This document shows positions 17,970 to 26,485 of a stretch of DNA of 51,754 nucleotides, piece by piece. The position numbers and the translations under genes were made by a program. Position 1 is the stretch's first letter. Every line of letters begins with the position of its first letter. The notes under the pieces were generated by a model. That model did no database searches. It saw only the letters and a program-made list of their open reading frames with translations, and was not told the DNA's origin. This DNA comes from Methylobacterium symbioticum (GTDB taxonomy: Bacteria > Pseudomonadota > Alphaproteobacteria > Rhizobiales > Beijerinckiaceae). Location: contig NZ_CABFPH010000036.1 in assembly GCF_902141845.1 (NCBI RefSeq), forward strand, positions 1 to 51,754. The letters run 5' to 3'.

Positions 17970-18691
17970 TGATGTCCCCTATGTGTATAAAGGCATCCGA
18001 TTTATTTTCATTCTCAGCATCATCATTCATCGGGTGGGCCGTGACGATGCGAAATCCCCTTTCCGCCGAGCGATCCCGGGCTATAAAGACGCCGACGCCA
18101 TAGGTCGTCCGCATGCGGATGGGGGTATCCTTCGGGATGCTCACGGCCTCTCGACCGGTCGGATAGCCGAAGCGCGACTTGAGCCAGGCGCCGCCTTCCA
18201 ACCTCCAACCCTTCCGCGACCCGTTGAACCGCGTCTCTATTCTTTTCCAAAGTCTCCCTGATGAAGGTTCTCGCAGACTCGATCGAGTCGAAGGATCCGT
18301 CCCTTATTAACGGGAAGGTCGGTGGCAATAGACCTAACACCTTCCGCCTGTAGCTGTCCGCGACGCATTCGATCATCTCGGCGTCGGTCTTCCCCACATG
18401 GCGATCGACGATATGGCGGTTGAGGTAGGGATCCTTGGCAAGCTCCGCTCCGGAGATCCGATCCCGTTCCCGGCCCGCGGCAGGCTGTATCAAGGAACCG
18501 TCGTCGGTCTGATCCGACGCGTTGCCCCTGGTCCATCGTCCGCCGTCCGGATTGCCGGCCGGAACACGCGGCTGAAGCGGGTTGAACAGCTTGAGAGCGA
18601 GGCGCAGTCGGACGAGCTTCGCCTCGACATCGAGTGCGGCGAACTGCCAGCGAAGCGCATGCAGGGTGGTCACTGGCAGACTGTCACGCAT
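17959..18691 (-). pseudogene. Polymorphic toxin with RNase A-like C-terminal domain, frameshifted
   Basis: The N-terminal part (ATG 18691, preceded by CAGGAG) carries the rhizobial toxin-linker motif NPLQPRVPAGNPDGGRWT. It continues with HIVDRHVGKTDAEMI, a central helical region, then SIESARTFIRETLEKNRDAVQRVAE. At 18209-18211 a GGG (minus strand) appears to carry one base too many. Removing one G joins this frame to the next one, which reads GWRLEGGAWLKSRFGYPTGR, then TTYGVGVFIARD and GFRIVTAHPMND. This matches the bacterial RNase A-like toxin fold (HVG...TAY-type end). As written, the protein instead runs out of frame to a stop at 18023 and loses the second half of the active site. No secretion domain or CdiB-like partner is nearby, so it looks like an orphan module. 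A sequencing error is the main alternative. Confidence 0.65.
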
Positions 18692-18729
18692 GGCAATCTC
18701 CTGACAGGACAAGGCTCCCGCAATAGCCT

Positions 18730-18735
18730 ATTATA
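18730..18735 (-). promoter_or_regulatory. Candidate -10 element of the toxin-immunity unit
   Basis: A perfect TATAAT lies about 39 bases before the toxin ATG, in an unusually AT-rich stretch. No good -35 is seen at 16-18 bases. It is offered as a candidate only. Confidence 0.3.
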
Positions 18736-18917
18736 CCTCAATTATCAATATGATCCTCCTAATTCGACCGGCCATGCCGCTTGATCGCCCGGATAATATT
18801 CTTGAGCGCAGGTCCGCGCAGGTCGGCAGCGCCGCCCCGGATCAGGACCGGTCGCCCTGGTGCCGGTGGGGCGGGAGCGACGCTCGGAGCCGAATCGCCT
18901 GGGAGGCGTTCGGCCCG

Positions 18918-19760
18918 TCAGCGCCCGGCGCAGAACGCCTTGAACGCCTCCGCATAATCCGGGTGCCAGCGCGACAGGGCGGGACGGTTCTCGGTGATGT
19001 CGCCGGCGCCCCAGGCGATGCGGGCGCGGTCCTGCGCGGTGGTCGTCTCGTTGTCCGGGCAGAGGATGTAGAAGTCGCCCTGCGCCAGCCGCTCCAGCAT
19101 GAAGACGACGGTCTCGTCCGGGGTCCAGGCGCCGGCCGGCTTCTCGGCGACGCCGCGGGCCTTGGTCAGGCCCGTATAGACGAAGCCCGGAATCAGCAGA
19201 TGGGCGCTGGTGCGGCAGCCCTCCCGCCCGCGCAGATCGTGGGCGAGCGCCTCGGTGAGCACCTTCACCCCCGCCTTCGAGACGTTGTAGGGCGTGTTGC
19301 CGGGCGGGGTGGTGATGCCCTGCTTCGAGCCGGTGACGACGATCGCGCCGGGCTCGGCCCCCGCGATCATCCCGGGGGCGAAGGCCTGGACGCCGTTGAT
19401 CACGCCCCAGAGATTCGTGTCGAGGATGCGGGACCAGACCTCCGCCTCCGAGAACAGGCGGCCGCCCGCCTCGATGCCGGCGTTCAGCATCACCAGGGCG
19501 GGCGGGCCGGAGCGGAGGACGGCGTCGCGCAGGGCCTTGACCGCCTCGCGCCGGCCGACATCGGTCGGCACCGCCCGCACCTCGACGGCGGCGAGCCCGG
19601 CGACCTCGGCGCGGGCGGCCTCCAGCGCCTCGCCCGGCAGGTCCGCGAGCCAGACATGCATCCCGGCCCGGGCGAAGGCGCGCGCCGCGGCGAGCCCGAT
19701 GCCGCTCGCCGCGCCGGTGACCACGGCGCTGCGTCCGGGGCTGATCGCGGGGTGCTGCAT
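18918..19760 (-). CDS. SDR-family NAD(P)-dependent oxidoreductase
   Basis: This 280-residue classical short-chain dehydrogenase has the cofactor motif TGAASGIG near residues 15-22, LNAGIEAGG (NAG-type), and the catalytic Ser with YNVSK around 160. The tail is longer than usual, with WHPDYAEAFKAFCAGR at the end. The ATG at 19760 is chosen because the Rossmann motif then sits at its usual distance. Earlier in-frame sequence is not SDR-like. Substrate unknown. It is divergent from the L,D-transpeptidase gene. Confidence 0.9.
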   Translation of the reverse strand: MQHPAISPGRSAVVTGAASGIGLAAARAFARAGMHVWLADLPGEALEAARAEVAGLAAVEVRAVPTDVGRREAVKALRDAVLRSGPPALVMLNAGIEAGGRLFSEAEVWSRILDTNLWGVINGVQAFAPGMIAGAEPGAIVVTGSKQGITTPPGNTPYNVSKAGVKVLTEALAHDLRGREGCRTSAHLLIPGFVYTGLTKARGVAEKPAGAWTPDETVVFMLERLAQGDFYILCPDNETTTAQDRARIAWGAGDITENRPALSRWHPDYAEAFKAFCAGR

Positions 19761-19933
19761 GGTCCGATCCTCCCGGAAGCCGTCTCGCTCCCTGAGGCGA
19801 AGGGTGGGGCGCAAGCCGCGCTTGTCGAGAGGGACAGGTCCGGGCGGCGCGCGCAAGCGGATTGGTAACCATCCGCCGGCATCATCCGCCCGTCTCTCGC
19901 GTGCGGGTCAATCCAGGGGCCGAGGTACTGCGT

Positions 19934-21625
19934 ATGGTCTCGACATTCGCCCGTCCGCGCGGGGCCCTGCCGCCGCTGGCGCTCCTCCTCGCCCTCGGCC
20001 CGGCCACGGCCCAAGGGCTGCCGCCGACGCCGCCCGAGGCCGGAGCGGCCCAACCCGCACCCGCAATCCAGGCGGCTCCGGCGGCACCGGCCGCCCCCGC
20101 GTTCCAGGCCCCGCTGCCCGCCCCTCCGGCGCAGGTCGTTCAGCCGGTCCCGGACGCCGCCCGGACGGAGACGCCGGAGGCGCAGCGGAAGAAGGAGCCC
20201 GCGCCCCTCGTCTATGCCCGCGTCTCGGCCGATCCGACGCCGACGCTGACCGCGCGCACCTTCCTCGACACGCTGAAGGCGGCGGAGCAGTACCAGGCCT
20301 ATGCCGAGGCCGGCGGCTGGGATCCGCTGCCCGTCGACCTCACCCTGAAGCCCGGCGCGGGCCATCCGGCCGTGCCGTCCCTGCGCCACCACCTGACCCT
20401 GACCGGCGACCTGCCCGCCGACGCTCCGCCGAGCGACCGGCTCGACCCGCCGCTGGTGGCGGCGATCACGGCTTTCCAGGAGCGGCACGGTCTCCCGGCC
20501 ACGGGCAATCTCGGCCGCCAGACCATCGCGGCGCTGAACGTGCCGGCTGCCACGCGCCAGCGCCAGCTCGCGGCCTCCGCGCAGCGGCTGATCGGCTCGA
20601 ACTTCGCCTTCGGCGAGCGCTACGTGGTGGTGAACATCCCCTCGGCGGTGGTCGAGGCCGTGGAGAAGGGGCAGGTCGTGCGCCGCTACGTCGCCGTGGT
20701 CGGCAGCCCCGACAAGGCGACGCCCGCCGTCGAGACCCGGATCACCGACATCAACTTCAACCCGACCTGGACCGTCCCGATGTCGGTGGTGAAGAACGAG
20801 ATCATCCCGCGCATGCGGAAGGAGCCGGGCTACCTCGCCAAGAACCACATCCGCATCCTCGGGCCCGGCAATGCCGAGGTCGATCCGACCACGATCGACT
20901 GGAACACCAACAAGGCGGTGAACTACACGCTGCGGCAGGATCCCGGCTTCGACAACTCCCTCGGCCAGGTGCGGATCGACATGCCGAACCGGCACGCGGT
21001 CTACATGCACGATACCCCCTCGAAGTCGCTGTTCGCCCGCTCCGTCCGCTTCCACAGCCACGGCTGCGTCCGCGTCGGCCAGGTGAAGGAGTTCGTGGGC
21101 TGGCTGCTGCAGGGCACGGAGGGGCCGAACGGGCCCGGCTCGACCTGGGGCGCGATCGAGATCGAGACCGGCATCGCCGACGGCGAGCGCCGCGACATCA
21201 AGCTGCCCAAGCCCGTGCCGGTGACCTTCGTCTACCTCACCGGCTACGCCACGCCGGACGGGCGCGCCCATTTCCGCGACGACATCTACAGCCTCGACAC
21301 GCCCGGCGCCGCGCCTCCTGCCACGCCTCCCGCCGCAGCCGGAACCACGGCACGCGCGCCCGCCCCGCAGCCCAAGGCGTCGGCGGTCAAGGCCTCCGAG
21401 GCGAAGTCTTCGGCACCCAAAGGTTCGGTGGCCAAAGGTTCGGACGGCAAGGGTTCGGACGCCAAGCCCTCCGAGTCCAGGGCCGCCGGCCCCAGGGCCA
21501 CCGACTCGAAGCCTGCGGGCCTCAAGGCCGTGGAGCCCGCGACCACGGGCGCGATTCCGGCGCCCGCCCGCTCCGTCAGGCCGCCGGCCCTGCGCCCGCC
21601 GGCCTCCATTCCCGCGGCCGACTGA
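19934..21625 (+). CDS. L,D-transpeptidase (YkuD) with peptidoglycan-binding-like domain
   Basis: This 563-residue exported enzyme cross-links peptidoglycan or attaches proteins to it. In order it has a signal peptide ending ATAQG, a Pro/Ala-rich spacer to about residue 85, a peptidoglycan-binding-like region (ITAFQERHGLPATGNLGRQT) near 175-200, the YkuD domain with INFNPTWTVP and YMHDTPSKSLF, and the catalytic SHGCVRV with Cys378. The last 110 residues are low complexity (Ala, Lys, Ser, Pro). This tail is unusual for length and charge and may contact the cell wall. The start at 19934 follows a GAGG. Confidence 0.92.
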   Translation: MVSTFARPRGALPPLALLLALGPATAQGLPPTPPEAGAAQPAPAIQAAPAAPAAPAFQAPLPAPPAQVVQPVPDAARTETPEAQRKKEPAPLVYARVSADPTPTLTARTFLDTLKAAEQYQAYAEAGGWDPLPVDLTLKPGAGHPAVPSLRHHLTLTGDLPADAPPSDRLDPPLVAAITAFQERHGLPATGNLGRQTIAALNVPAATRQRQLAASAQRLIGSNFAFGERYVVVNIPSAVVEAVEKGQVVRRYVAVVGSPDKATPAVETRITDINFNPTWTVPMSVVKNEIIPRMRKEPGYLAKNHIRILGPGNAEVDPTTIDWNTNKAVNYTLRQDPGFDNSLGQVRIDMPNRHAVYMHDTPSKSLFARSVRFHSHGCVRVGQVKEFVGWLLQGTEGPNGPGSTWGAIEIETGIADGERRDIKLPKPVPVTFVYLTGYATPDGRAHFRDDIYSLDTPGAAPPATPPAAAGTTARAPAPQPKASAVKASEAKSSAPKGSVAKGSDGKGSDAKPSESRAAGPRATDSKPAGLKAVEPATTGAIPAPARSVRPPALRPPASIPAAD

Positions 21626-21814
21626 CGCGGCCCGTCAGCTTAGAACGGGTCCAGGCTGTGCGCCTGCTGCGACCCCGCCATGCAGGCGGGCAAGCGCGGC
21701 GGAACAAACCTTCGCACCGTTCATTCTGCCGAGGAACGATGCCCATGGCGTCCATCGGCGTGTCCGTTGACGCGTGCATCGGCACGAGATCCTCGAAGAC
21801 GAACGGAGACATCC

Positions 21815-22348
21815 ATGGCCAAGGCCAAGCCCGTCAGCCGGATCGGCAGCGACCGCCTCAACACGCCGACCGATCTCGACCCGAACGACGTCAAGCAGAT
21901 CTCCGAAGGGCTCACCGTTCTGCTGTCGGATCTCTTCGCGCTCTATATCAAGACGAAGAACTTCCACTGGCACGTCAGCGGTCCGAATTTCCGCGACTAC
22001 CATCTGCTCCTCGACGAGCAGTCGCAGCAGATCTTCGCGATCATCGATGCGGTCGGCGAGCGGGCCCGTAAGATCGGCGGCACGACGCTGCGCTCGATCG
22101 GTCAGGCGAAGACCCTGTCGCGGGTGCAGGACAACGATGCCGAGTATGTCGGCCCCCTCGAGATGCTCAAGGAGCTGCGGGACGACAACAAGGCGCTCAC
22201 CGCCCATATGCGCGAGCTGCACGCGGTGACCGACGAGGCCAAGGACGTCGCGACCACCAGCCAGCTCGAGGAGTGGATCGACCAGTCCGAGGAGCGCACG
22301 TGGTTCCTCTACGAGGCCACCCGCAACGCCGAGGCCGGCGGCCACTGA
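21815..22348 (+). CDS. dps: DNA starvation/stationary phase protection protein (Dps)
   Basis: This 177-residue ferritin-like mini-cage protein oxidises and stores iron with peroxide and protects DNA. The ferroxidase ligand pattern is visible: His51 in NFHWHV, His63, then Asp78 and Glu82 in IIDAVGERARKIGG. The basic N-terminus (MAKAKPVSR) could help DNA binding. A GGAG lies eight bases before the ATG at 21815. It is a single-gene unit ended by a clear terminator. The 189-base leader holds no recognised operator. Confidence 0.95.
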   Translation: MAKAKPVSRIGSDRLNTPTDLDPNDVKQISEGLTVLLSDLFALYIKTKNFHWHVSGPNFRDYHLLLDEQSQQIFAIIDAVGERARKIGGTTLRSIGQAKTLSRVQDNDAEYVGPLEMLKELRDDNKALTAHMRELHAVTDEAKDVATTSQLEEWIDQSEERTWFLYEATRNAEAGGH

Positions 22349-22375
22349 GCCACCCGCCGCGCAACCGGCATCCGA

Positions 22376-22410
22376 GGCCCCGCACGACCGGTGCGGGGCC
22401 TTCGTCTTTT
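22376..22410 (+). terminator. Rho-independent terminator after dps
   Basis: A perfect ten-base stem (GGCCCCGCAC and GTGCGGGGCC) with a five-base loop is followed by TTCGTCTTTT. It begins 28 bases after the dps stop. This is the best intrinsic terminator in the window. Its stem may also serve the converging nudix gene in the other direction, though that side has no T-run. Confidence 0.9.
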
Positions 22411-22427
22411 CCGGAGCCTGTCCGCTT

Positions 22428-22856
22428 TCAGGGGCCGAGCAGGTCCACCAGGAACGGGATCAGCGGCGCGTCGGCCGGCGGCATGGCGAGGTCGCGCAGG
22501 GCTCCCGGCCGCACCCATTTCAGGGCCTGCCCCTCCAGCGGCTGGGGCGTGCCCGACCAGCGGCGACAGACGTAGAGCGGCATCAAGAGGTGGAAATCGT
22601 CGTAAGGGTGGCTCGCGAAGGTGAGCGGCGCGAGGCACGGCTCCTCGACGGTCACGGCGATCTCCTCGGCGAGTTCGCGGATCAGCGTCGCCTCCGGCCG
22701 CTCGCCCGGCTCGACCTTGCCGCCGGGGAACTCCCAGAGGCCCGCGAGCTGCTTGCCCGGGGGGCGCTGGCTCACCAGCACCCGCCCGTCGCGGTCCACC
22801 AGGGCGACCGCGACGACGAGGAGAAGGCGCAGGGCCGGGGTGGCGGGGGCGCTCAC
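22428..22856 (-). CDS. mutT: Nudix hydrolase, MutT / 8-oxo-dGTP diphosphatase type
   Basis: The 142-residue protein has the Nudix box at about 46-67 (GKVEPGE, seven residues, RELAEEI). The usual Gly near the end of the box is Ala. WEFPGGK before the box and LKWV near the C-terminus match the MutT type that removes oxidised dGTP. It overlaps the SIMPL gene by four bases and is the last gene of the argJ-SIMPL-nudix operon. This nudix-after-argJ order is familiar in alphaproteobacteria. Substrate is inferred from family. Confidence 0.87.
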   Translation of the reverse strand: MSAPATPALRLLLVVAVALVDRDGRVLVSQRPPGKQLAGLWEFPGGKVEPGERPEATLIRELAEEIAVTVEEPCLAPLTFASHPYDDFHLLMPLYVCRRWSGTPQPLEGQALKWVRPGALRDLAMPPADAPLIPFLVDLLGP

Positions 22857-23560
22857 GGCAGGACCGCGAAGCTCGCCGAGACCTCGGTGCCGCTGCTGAT
22901 CGAGCCGGCGGCGATCGGAACGCGGCGGCCCGGCGCGGCCTTGGCGGCCATGGGTGCGGCCATGCGCAGGGCTTGAGGCGCGCCGACCGTGGACAGGCTG
23001 CAGAGCGGCCCGAGCTTGGCCCCGACCGCCTCGGCGAGCGCGGATGCGCGCGTCCGGGCGTCCTGGGCGGCGGCGACCTGGAGATCGGCCTCGACCTTGT
23101 CCGGGTCGGTCAAGCCGAAGCCGATCGCATCGATGCGGTTGGCGCCCGCTTCGAGGGCCCGGCGCAGGAAGTCCCCGAGGCGCCCCATCTCGGCGAGCCG
23201 CACGGTGACCGCGTTGGTGGCGCGGTAGCCGTCGGCCTCGCTGCTGCTCGTCCCGTTCGGCCGCGTGACCACCCGGGTCGCCGCGTCCAGGACCACCGCC
23301 GAAGTGCCCATGTCGCCCGCCGGCACGCCGAGCTCGCGCCCGAGGGCGACGATGCCCTCGACCGCCTTGGAGGCCGCATCGAGCGCGGCCGCCGCGCCCG
23401 GCGCCTTGGTCTCGACCCCGATCGTGATCTCGGCGAAGTCCGGCGCGCGGACGGACTGGGCGCGCCCGACGACCGTGATCTTGCGGGCGCAGAGCTCGTC
23501 CTCGGCGCGGGCCGGCAGGACGGCGAGCGCCAGGACGAGGGCGACGAGGCTCGCCCTCAC
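22853..23560 (-). CDS. SIMPL (DUF541) domain periplasmic protein
   Basis: This 235-residue protein has a signal peptide ([19 protein letters not shown]). The SIMPL domain begins [23 protein letters not shown], a typical opening strand. [34 protein letters not shown] is the characteristic mid-domain, and the end is [12 protein letters not shown]. Family members are periplasmic or surface proteins linked to stress, with no enzymatic activity known. It overlaps both neighbours (argJ and the nudix gene) by four bases, so the three are one tightly coupled operon. Confidence 0.88.
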   Translation of the reverse strand: MRASLVALVLALAVLPARAEDELCARKITVVGRAQSVRAPDFAEITIGVETKAPGAAAALDAASKAVEGIVALGRELGVPAGDMGTSAVVLDAATRVVTRPNGTSSSEADGYRATNAVTVRLAEMGRLGDFLRRALEAGANRIDAIGFGLTDPDKVEADLQVAAAQDARTRASALAEAVGAKLGPLCSLSTVGAPQALRMAAPMAAKAAPGRRVPIAAGSISSGTEVSASFAVLP

Positions 23561-24807
23561 GAGCGGTAATCCCCGTTGATCTCGACGTAGGCCTTGGTCA
23601 GGTCGCAGGTCCAGACGCGGGCCCGGCCCGTGCCGAGGCCGAGATCGACCCGGACGCGGATGTCCGACTCGCGCATCACGGCGCTCGCCGCGTCCTCGCT
23701 GTAATCAGGGTCGCGCGCGCCGCCGACCGCCACGCGCACGTCGCCGAACCAGATCGCGAGCCGGTCGCGGTCGGCGGGCTCGCCGGCCTTGCCGACCGCC
23801 ATCACCACGCGGCCCCAGTTCGCGTCCTCGCCGGCCGCCGCGGTCTTCACCAGGGGCGAGTTGGCGATCGACATGGCGATGCGGTGGGCGGAGCGGTCGC
23901 TCTCGGCGCCCGTCACCTCGACGGTGACGAACTTGCGGGCGCCCTCGCCATCGCGGGCGACCAGCTGGGCCAGCTCGATCAGGAGGTCGTCGAGGGCCGC
24001 CTTGAAGCCGGCAAGCCGCGGGTCGGAGGCCTCCCCGACCGCTGCGTTGCCGGCCTTGCCGGTGGCGAACAGCATCAGGGTGTCGGAGGTCGAGGTGTCG
24101 CCGTCGACCGTGACGCAGTTGAAGCTCTTGTCCGCGCCCTCCGCGAGGAGCGCCTGCGCCACGGGCTGCGGCAGGGCCGCGTCGGTGAAGACGAAGGCCA
24201 GCATGGTCGCCATGTCGGGGGCGATCATGCCCGCGCCCTTGGCGATGCCGTTGATCGTGACCGGCGTGCCCGCGATCTCGGCCGTCCGTGTCGCGCGCTT
24301 GGCGAAGGTGTCGGTGGTCATGATCGCCCGGGCCGCCGCCGCCCAGGCCTCGGGGCCGTCCTCGGCTCGGGCCGCGCAATCGGCCAGCACGCCCTCGAAC
24401 TTCGTCGCATCGAGGGGCTCGCCGATCACGCCGGTCGAGGCGATGAACACGTCGGTCTCCGTGCAGGCGCCGGCCTTCGCGGCGATGCGCGCGGTGAGCG
24501 CCACCGCGTCGCGGCCGCGCTGCCCGGTGAAGGCGTTGGCATTGCCCGAATTGACCACGAGCGCGCGGGCGGAGCCGGCCGTCAGGGCCTCCCGGCACCA
24601 ATCCACCGGGGCCGAGGGGCATTTGGAACGGGTGAACACCCCGGCCGGGACCGTGCCGGCGTCGAGGCCGACATAGAGCACGTCGGTCCGTCCGGAATAG
24701 CGGATGCCGGCCTGGGCGGTGGCGAGCCGGACACCCGGGACCGGCGGCAGGTCGGGCGCGGAAGCCGGGGCAAGGGGGGAGACGGGAGGCGTGTGAACGG
24801 ATGACAC
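23557..24807 (-). CDS. argJ: Bifunctional glutamate N-acetyltransferase / amino-acid acetyltransferase
   Basis: ArgJ (416 residues) recycles the acetyl group from N-acetylornithine to glutamate in arginine synthesis. The precursor self-cleaves before the nucleophilic Thr of [14 protein letters not shown], here Thr201. Other family blocks are [32 protein letters not shown] and [15 protein letters not shown]. The GTG at 24807 is chosen from the family length and a GGAG upstream. Whether it can use acetyl-CoA directly (bifunctional) cannot be told by eye. It heads the operon. Confidence 0.95.
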   Translation of the reverse strand: MSSVHTPPVSPLAPASAPDLPPVPGVRLATAQAGIRYSGRTDVLYVGLDAGTVPAGVFTRSKCPSAPVDWCREALTAGSARALVVNSGNANAFTGQRGRDAVALTARIAAKAGACTETDVFIASTGVIGEPLDATKFEGVLADCAARAEDGPEAWAAAARAIMTTDTFAKRATRTAEIAGTPVTINGIAKGAGMIAPDMATMLAFVFTDAALPQPVAQALLAEGADKSFNCVTVDGDTSTSDTLMLFATGKAGNAAVGEASDPRLAGFKAALDDLLIELAQLVARDGEGARKFVTVEVTGAESDRSAHRIAMSIANSPLVKTAAAGEDANWGRVVMAVGKAGEPADRDRLAIWFGDVRVAVGGARDPDYSEDAASAVMRESDIRVRVDLGLGTGRARVWTCDLTKAYVEINGDYRS

Positions 24808-25036
24808 CGAATCGATCTCCGGCTGGTCGCGGGGGCCTTCGCGGCGCCGCGGTGTTGACCCGCTCAGGATCCCCCCGTCAACCGCCCGCCGACGCGCGCC
24901 GGCTCCTCGCGCCGCTCCCGGCGCCGTGGCCCAAATCCGCGTCCTGCCCAGGCCCTCGTAAAGCCCGGCAGGAAATGCGGCATCTTCGGGGCAGAGGGAC
25001 TTGTCTAATTCCAATAACAGGGCGTAGCATGCCGCA

Positions 25037-25519
25037 ATGCAACGTGAACACGAAGTCGAGCGCGGGATGCCGCAAGCTGTCGTCGGATCCGCTGTCATGA
25101 AGCCCGCCATCCCGCCGCGGGGATGCTACCGGGTCCAGGTGCTCGTTGCCGGACGGAACAAGAGCTGGCGGTACGGCCTCTCCTCCGAGATTCGCCGGGC
25201 CGGCTATCAGGTCACGGCCTGCGACAATGGGGTCGACGCGCTCGCCGTCCTCGTGCTCGGGCTGCCCATCGATGTGATGGTGATCGATTGCACGCTACAG
25301 GGCCATCTCTGCTGCGCCCGGCTCGCGGTCGAGGCACGCGCCCTGCGGCCGAGCCTGCACATCGTGCTCACCAACGATTCCGCCGAGTCGCTGTCACGCG
25401 AGGTCTCGGACCTCGTGCCCGACGCCCTGATCGTCTCCGAGAGCGTGGGCGCCGATTCGGTCGCGCAGACGGTGCGCGAGGTGCTTCACACGCCCCAGCC
25501 GGCCAACCGCAGCAACTGA
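25037..25519 (+). CDS. Degenerate response-regulator receiver protein
   Basis: This is a 160-residue stand-alone receiver-like domain: [37 protein letters not shown], then [10 protein letters not shown] with a possible phospho-acceptor Asp, then HIVLTNDS. The usual acidic pair after the first strand is replaced by Ala-Gly, and the conserved Lys after strand 5 appears to be Ser or Glu (IVSESVG). Metal binding and ordinary phosphorylation are therefore doubtful. No histidine kinase is adjacent. The start is uncertain: ATGs at 25037, 25067 and 25097 are all possible. A Methylobacterium-type orphan regulator is my best reading. Confidence 0.62.
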   Translation: MQREHEVERGMPQAVVGSAVMKPAIPPRGCYRVQVLVAGRNKSWRYGLSSEIRRAGYQVTACDNGVDALAVLVLGLPIDVMVIDCTLQGHLCCARLAVEARALRPSLHIVLTNDSAESLSREVSDLVPDALIVSESVGADSVAQTVREVLHTPQPANRSN

Positions 25520-25557
25520 GCGGCGCTCGGCGGCTGGCCTGCGTTTCCGCAGCGCTC

Positions 25558-25594
25558 GGGCCGGGGACCGGTCCGTCCCGGTCCCAGCCGGCCC
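25558..25594. terminator. Possible bidirectional hairpin between convergent genes
   Basis: GGGCCGG-GGACC and GGTCC-CAGCCGGCCC can pair with a small bulge between the receiver gene and the TetR gene. There is no T-run, so termination is only suggested by position. Confidence 0.3.
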
Positions 25595-26401
25595 TCAGAT
25601 TGCCGCTGCGGGATCCGAATCCTCGTCCCGGCTCCCGGCCTCGCGCCGTCCGGACCGGCGGCGGTCGAGGAACGCGCGGCCCAGGGCGCGGAAGGGCGCG
25701 GTGAGACGGCGCGCATCCTCCGCCCGCTCCATGAAGCGTTCGCCGTTGCGGATCTCCTTGTCGAGCCGCGCCATGGTGCGGGCCAGCGCCGGGTCGTCGT
25801 CGTCCAGCCAGGTCTCGGTCACCCGCGCGAAGGCGATGACGAGGCCCTGCAGCTTCAGGCGGCCGAGGGGGCCTTCCGTATCGATGCCGGCCGCGGCCAG
25901 CATGTAGCGGTGCGAGTTCAGCATCACCCCGTTCAGCGCCAGCATGGAGAGCGGATCGCCGCGCAGCGCGTAGGAGATGCGGCGCAGGGCCGGCTTGTAG
26001 GGCGTCATCGCATCGAGGCGGCGCATCAGCACGTCGAACAGGCGCTCGCGGGCCGGCTCATCGGCGAGATCCGAATTGTCCTCCGCCAGCACCGCCCGGT
26101 CGATGATCCGGGCGAGGCCGCCGAGGATCGCGCCCTTCGACGGATAGACCTCGCGCAGCTCCGCCAGCGTCAGGTCGGCCTCGCGGGCGACGTCGCCGAT
26201 CTCGATGTCGTTCCAGGGCTGCTCCGCGGCGAGCCGCATCAGCGCCTCGACGGCGGCCTCGCGCGGGTTGCGCTTCGGCGCGTCCCGAGGCGCCCCGTCA
26301 TCCCTGGCTGCCGCCTTGCCCGGGTCCTTGCCCGCGGTCTTCCGGCCCTTCGCGCTCCCGCTCTTGGGAACCGTGCTCTCGGGGCCCGCGCTGTCGCTCA
26401 T
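25595..26401 (-). CDS. TetR-family transcriptional regulator
   Basis: This 268-residue protein starts with a disordered Lys/Ala/Gly/Asp-rich tail of about 45 residues. The TetR DNA-binding domain follows at about 46-95 (REAAVEALMRLAAEQPWNDIEIGDVAREADLTLAELREVYPSKGAIL split over three helices). The ligand domain ends with KLQGLVIAFARVTETWLDDDDPALARTMARLDKEI, a block shared with an alphaproteobacterial TetR subgroup whose C-terminus resembles COQ9. The ligand is unknown. The patatin lipoprotein gene upstream on the same strand is separated by about 85 bases and could be a target. Confidence 0.82.
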   Translation of the reverse strand: MSDSAGPESTVPKSGSAKGRKTAGKDPGKAAARDDGAPRDAPKRNPREAAVEALMRLAAEQPWNDIEIGDVAREADLTLAELREVYPSKGAILGGLARIIDRAVLAEDNSDLADEPARERLFDVLMRRLDAMTPYKPALRRISYALRGDPLSMLALNGVMLNSHRYMLAAAGIDTEGPLGRLKLQGLVIAFARVTETWLDDDDPALARTMARLDKEIRNGERFMERAEDARRLTAPFRALGRAFLDRRRSGRREAGSRDEDSDPAAAI

Positions 26402-26485
26402 CGGATCCTACGCTCCTTCGGTCCTCGGTCGCTTCCGAGGGAATCTAGGGGCGCGGGCGGCGGATTGCGAGTTGGCTGCCTCGCG

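Noticed and set aside
18237..18536. Second minus-strand frame inside the toxin gene
   Set aside because: It has no recognisable domain, and its residues are the shifted reading of the toxin.
21680..21814. General-stress (EcfG-type) promoter upstream of dps
   Set aside because: A GGAAC and a CGTT occur near 21700-21720, but their spacing (12 bases) does not fit the usual 16-17.
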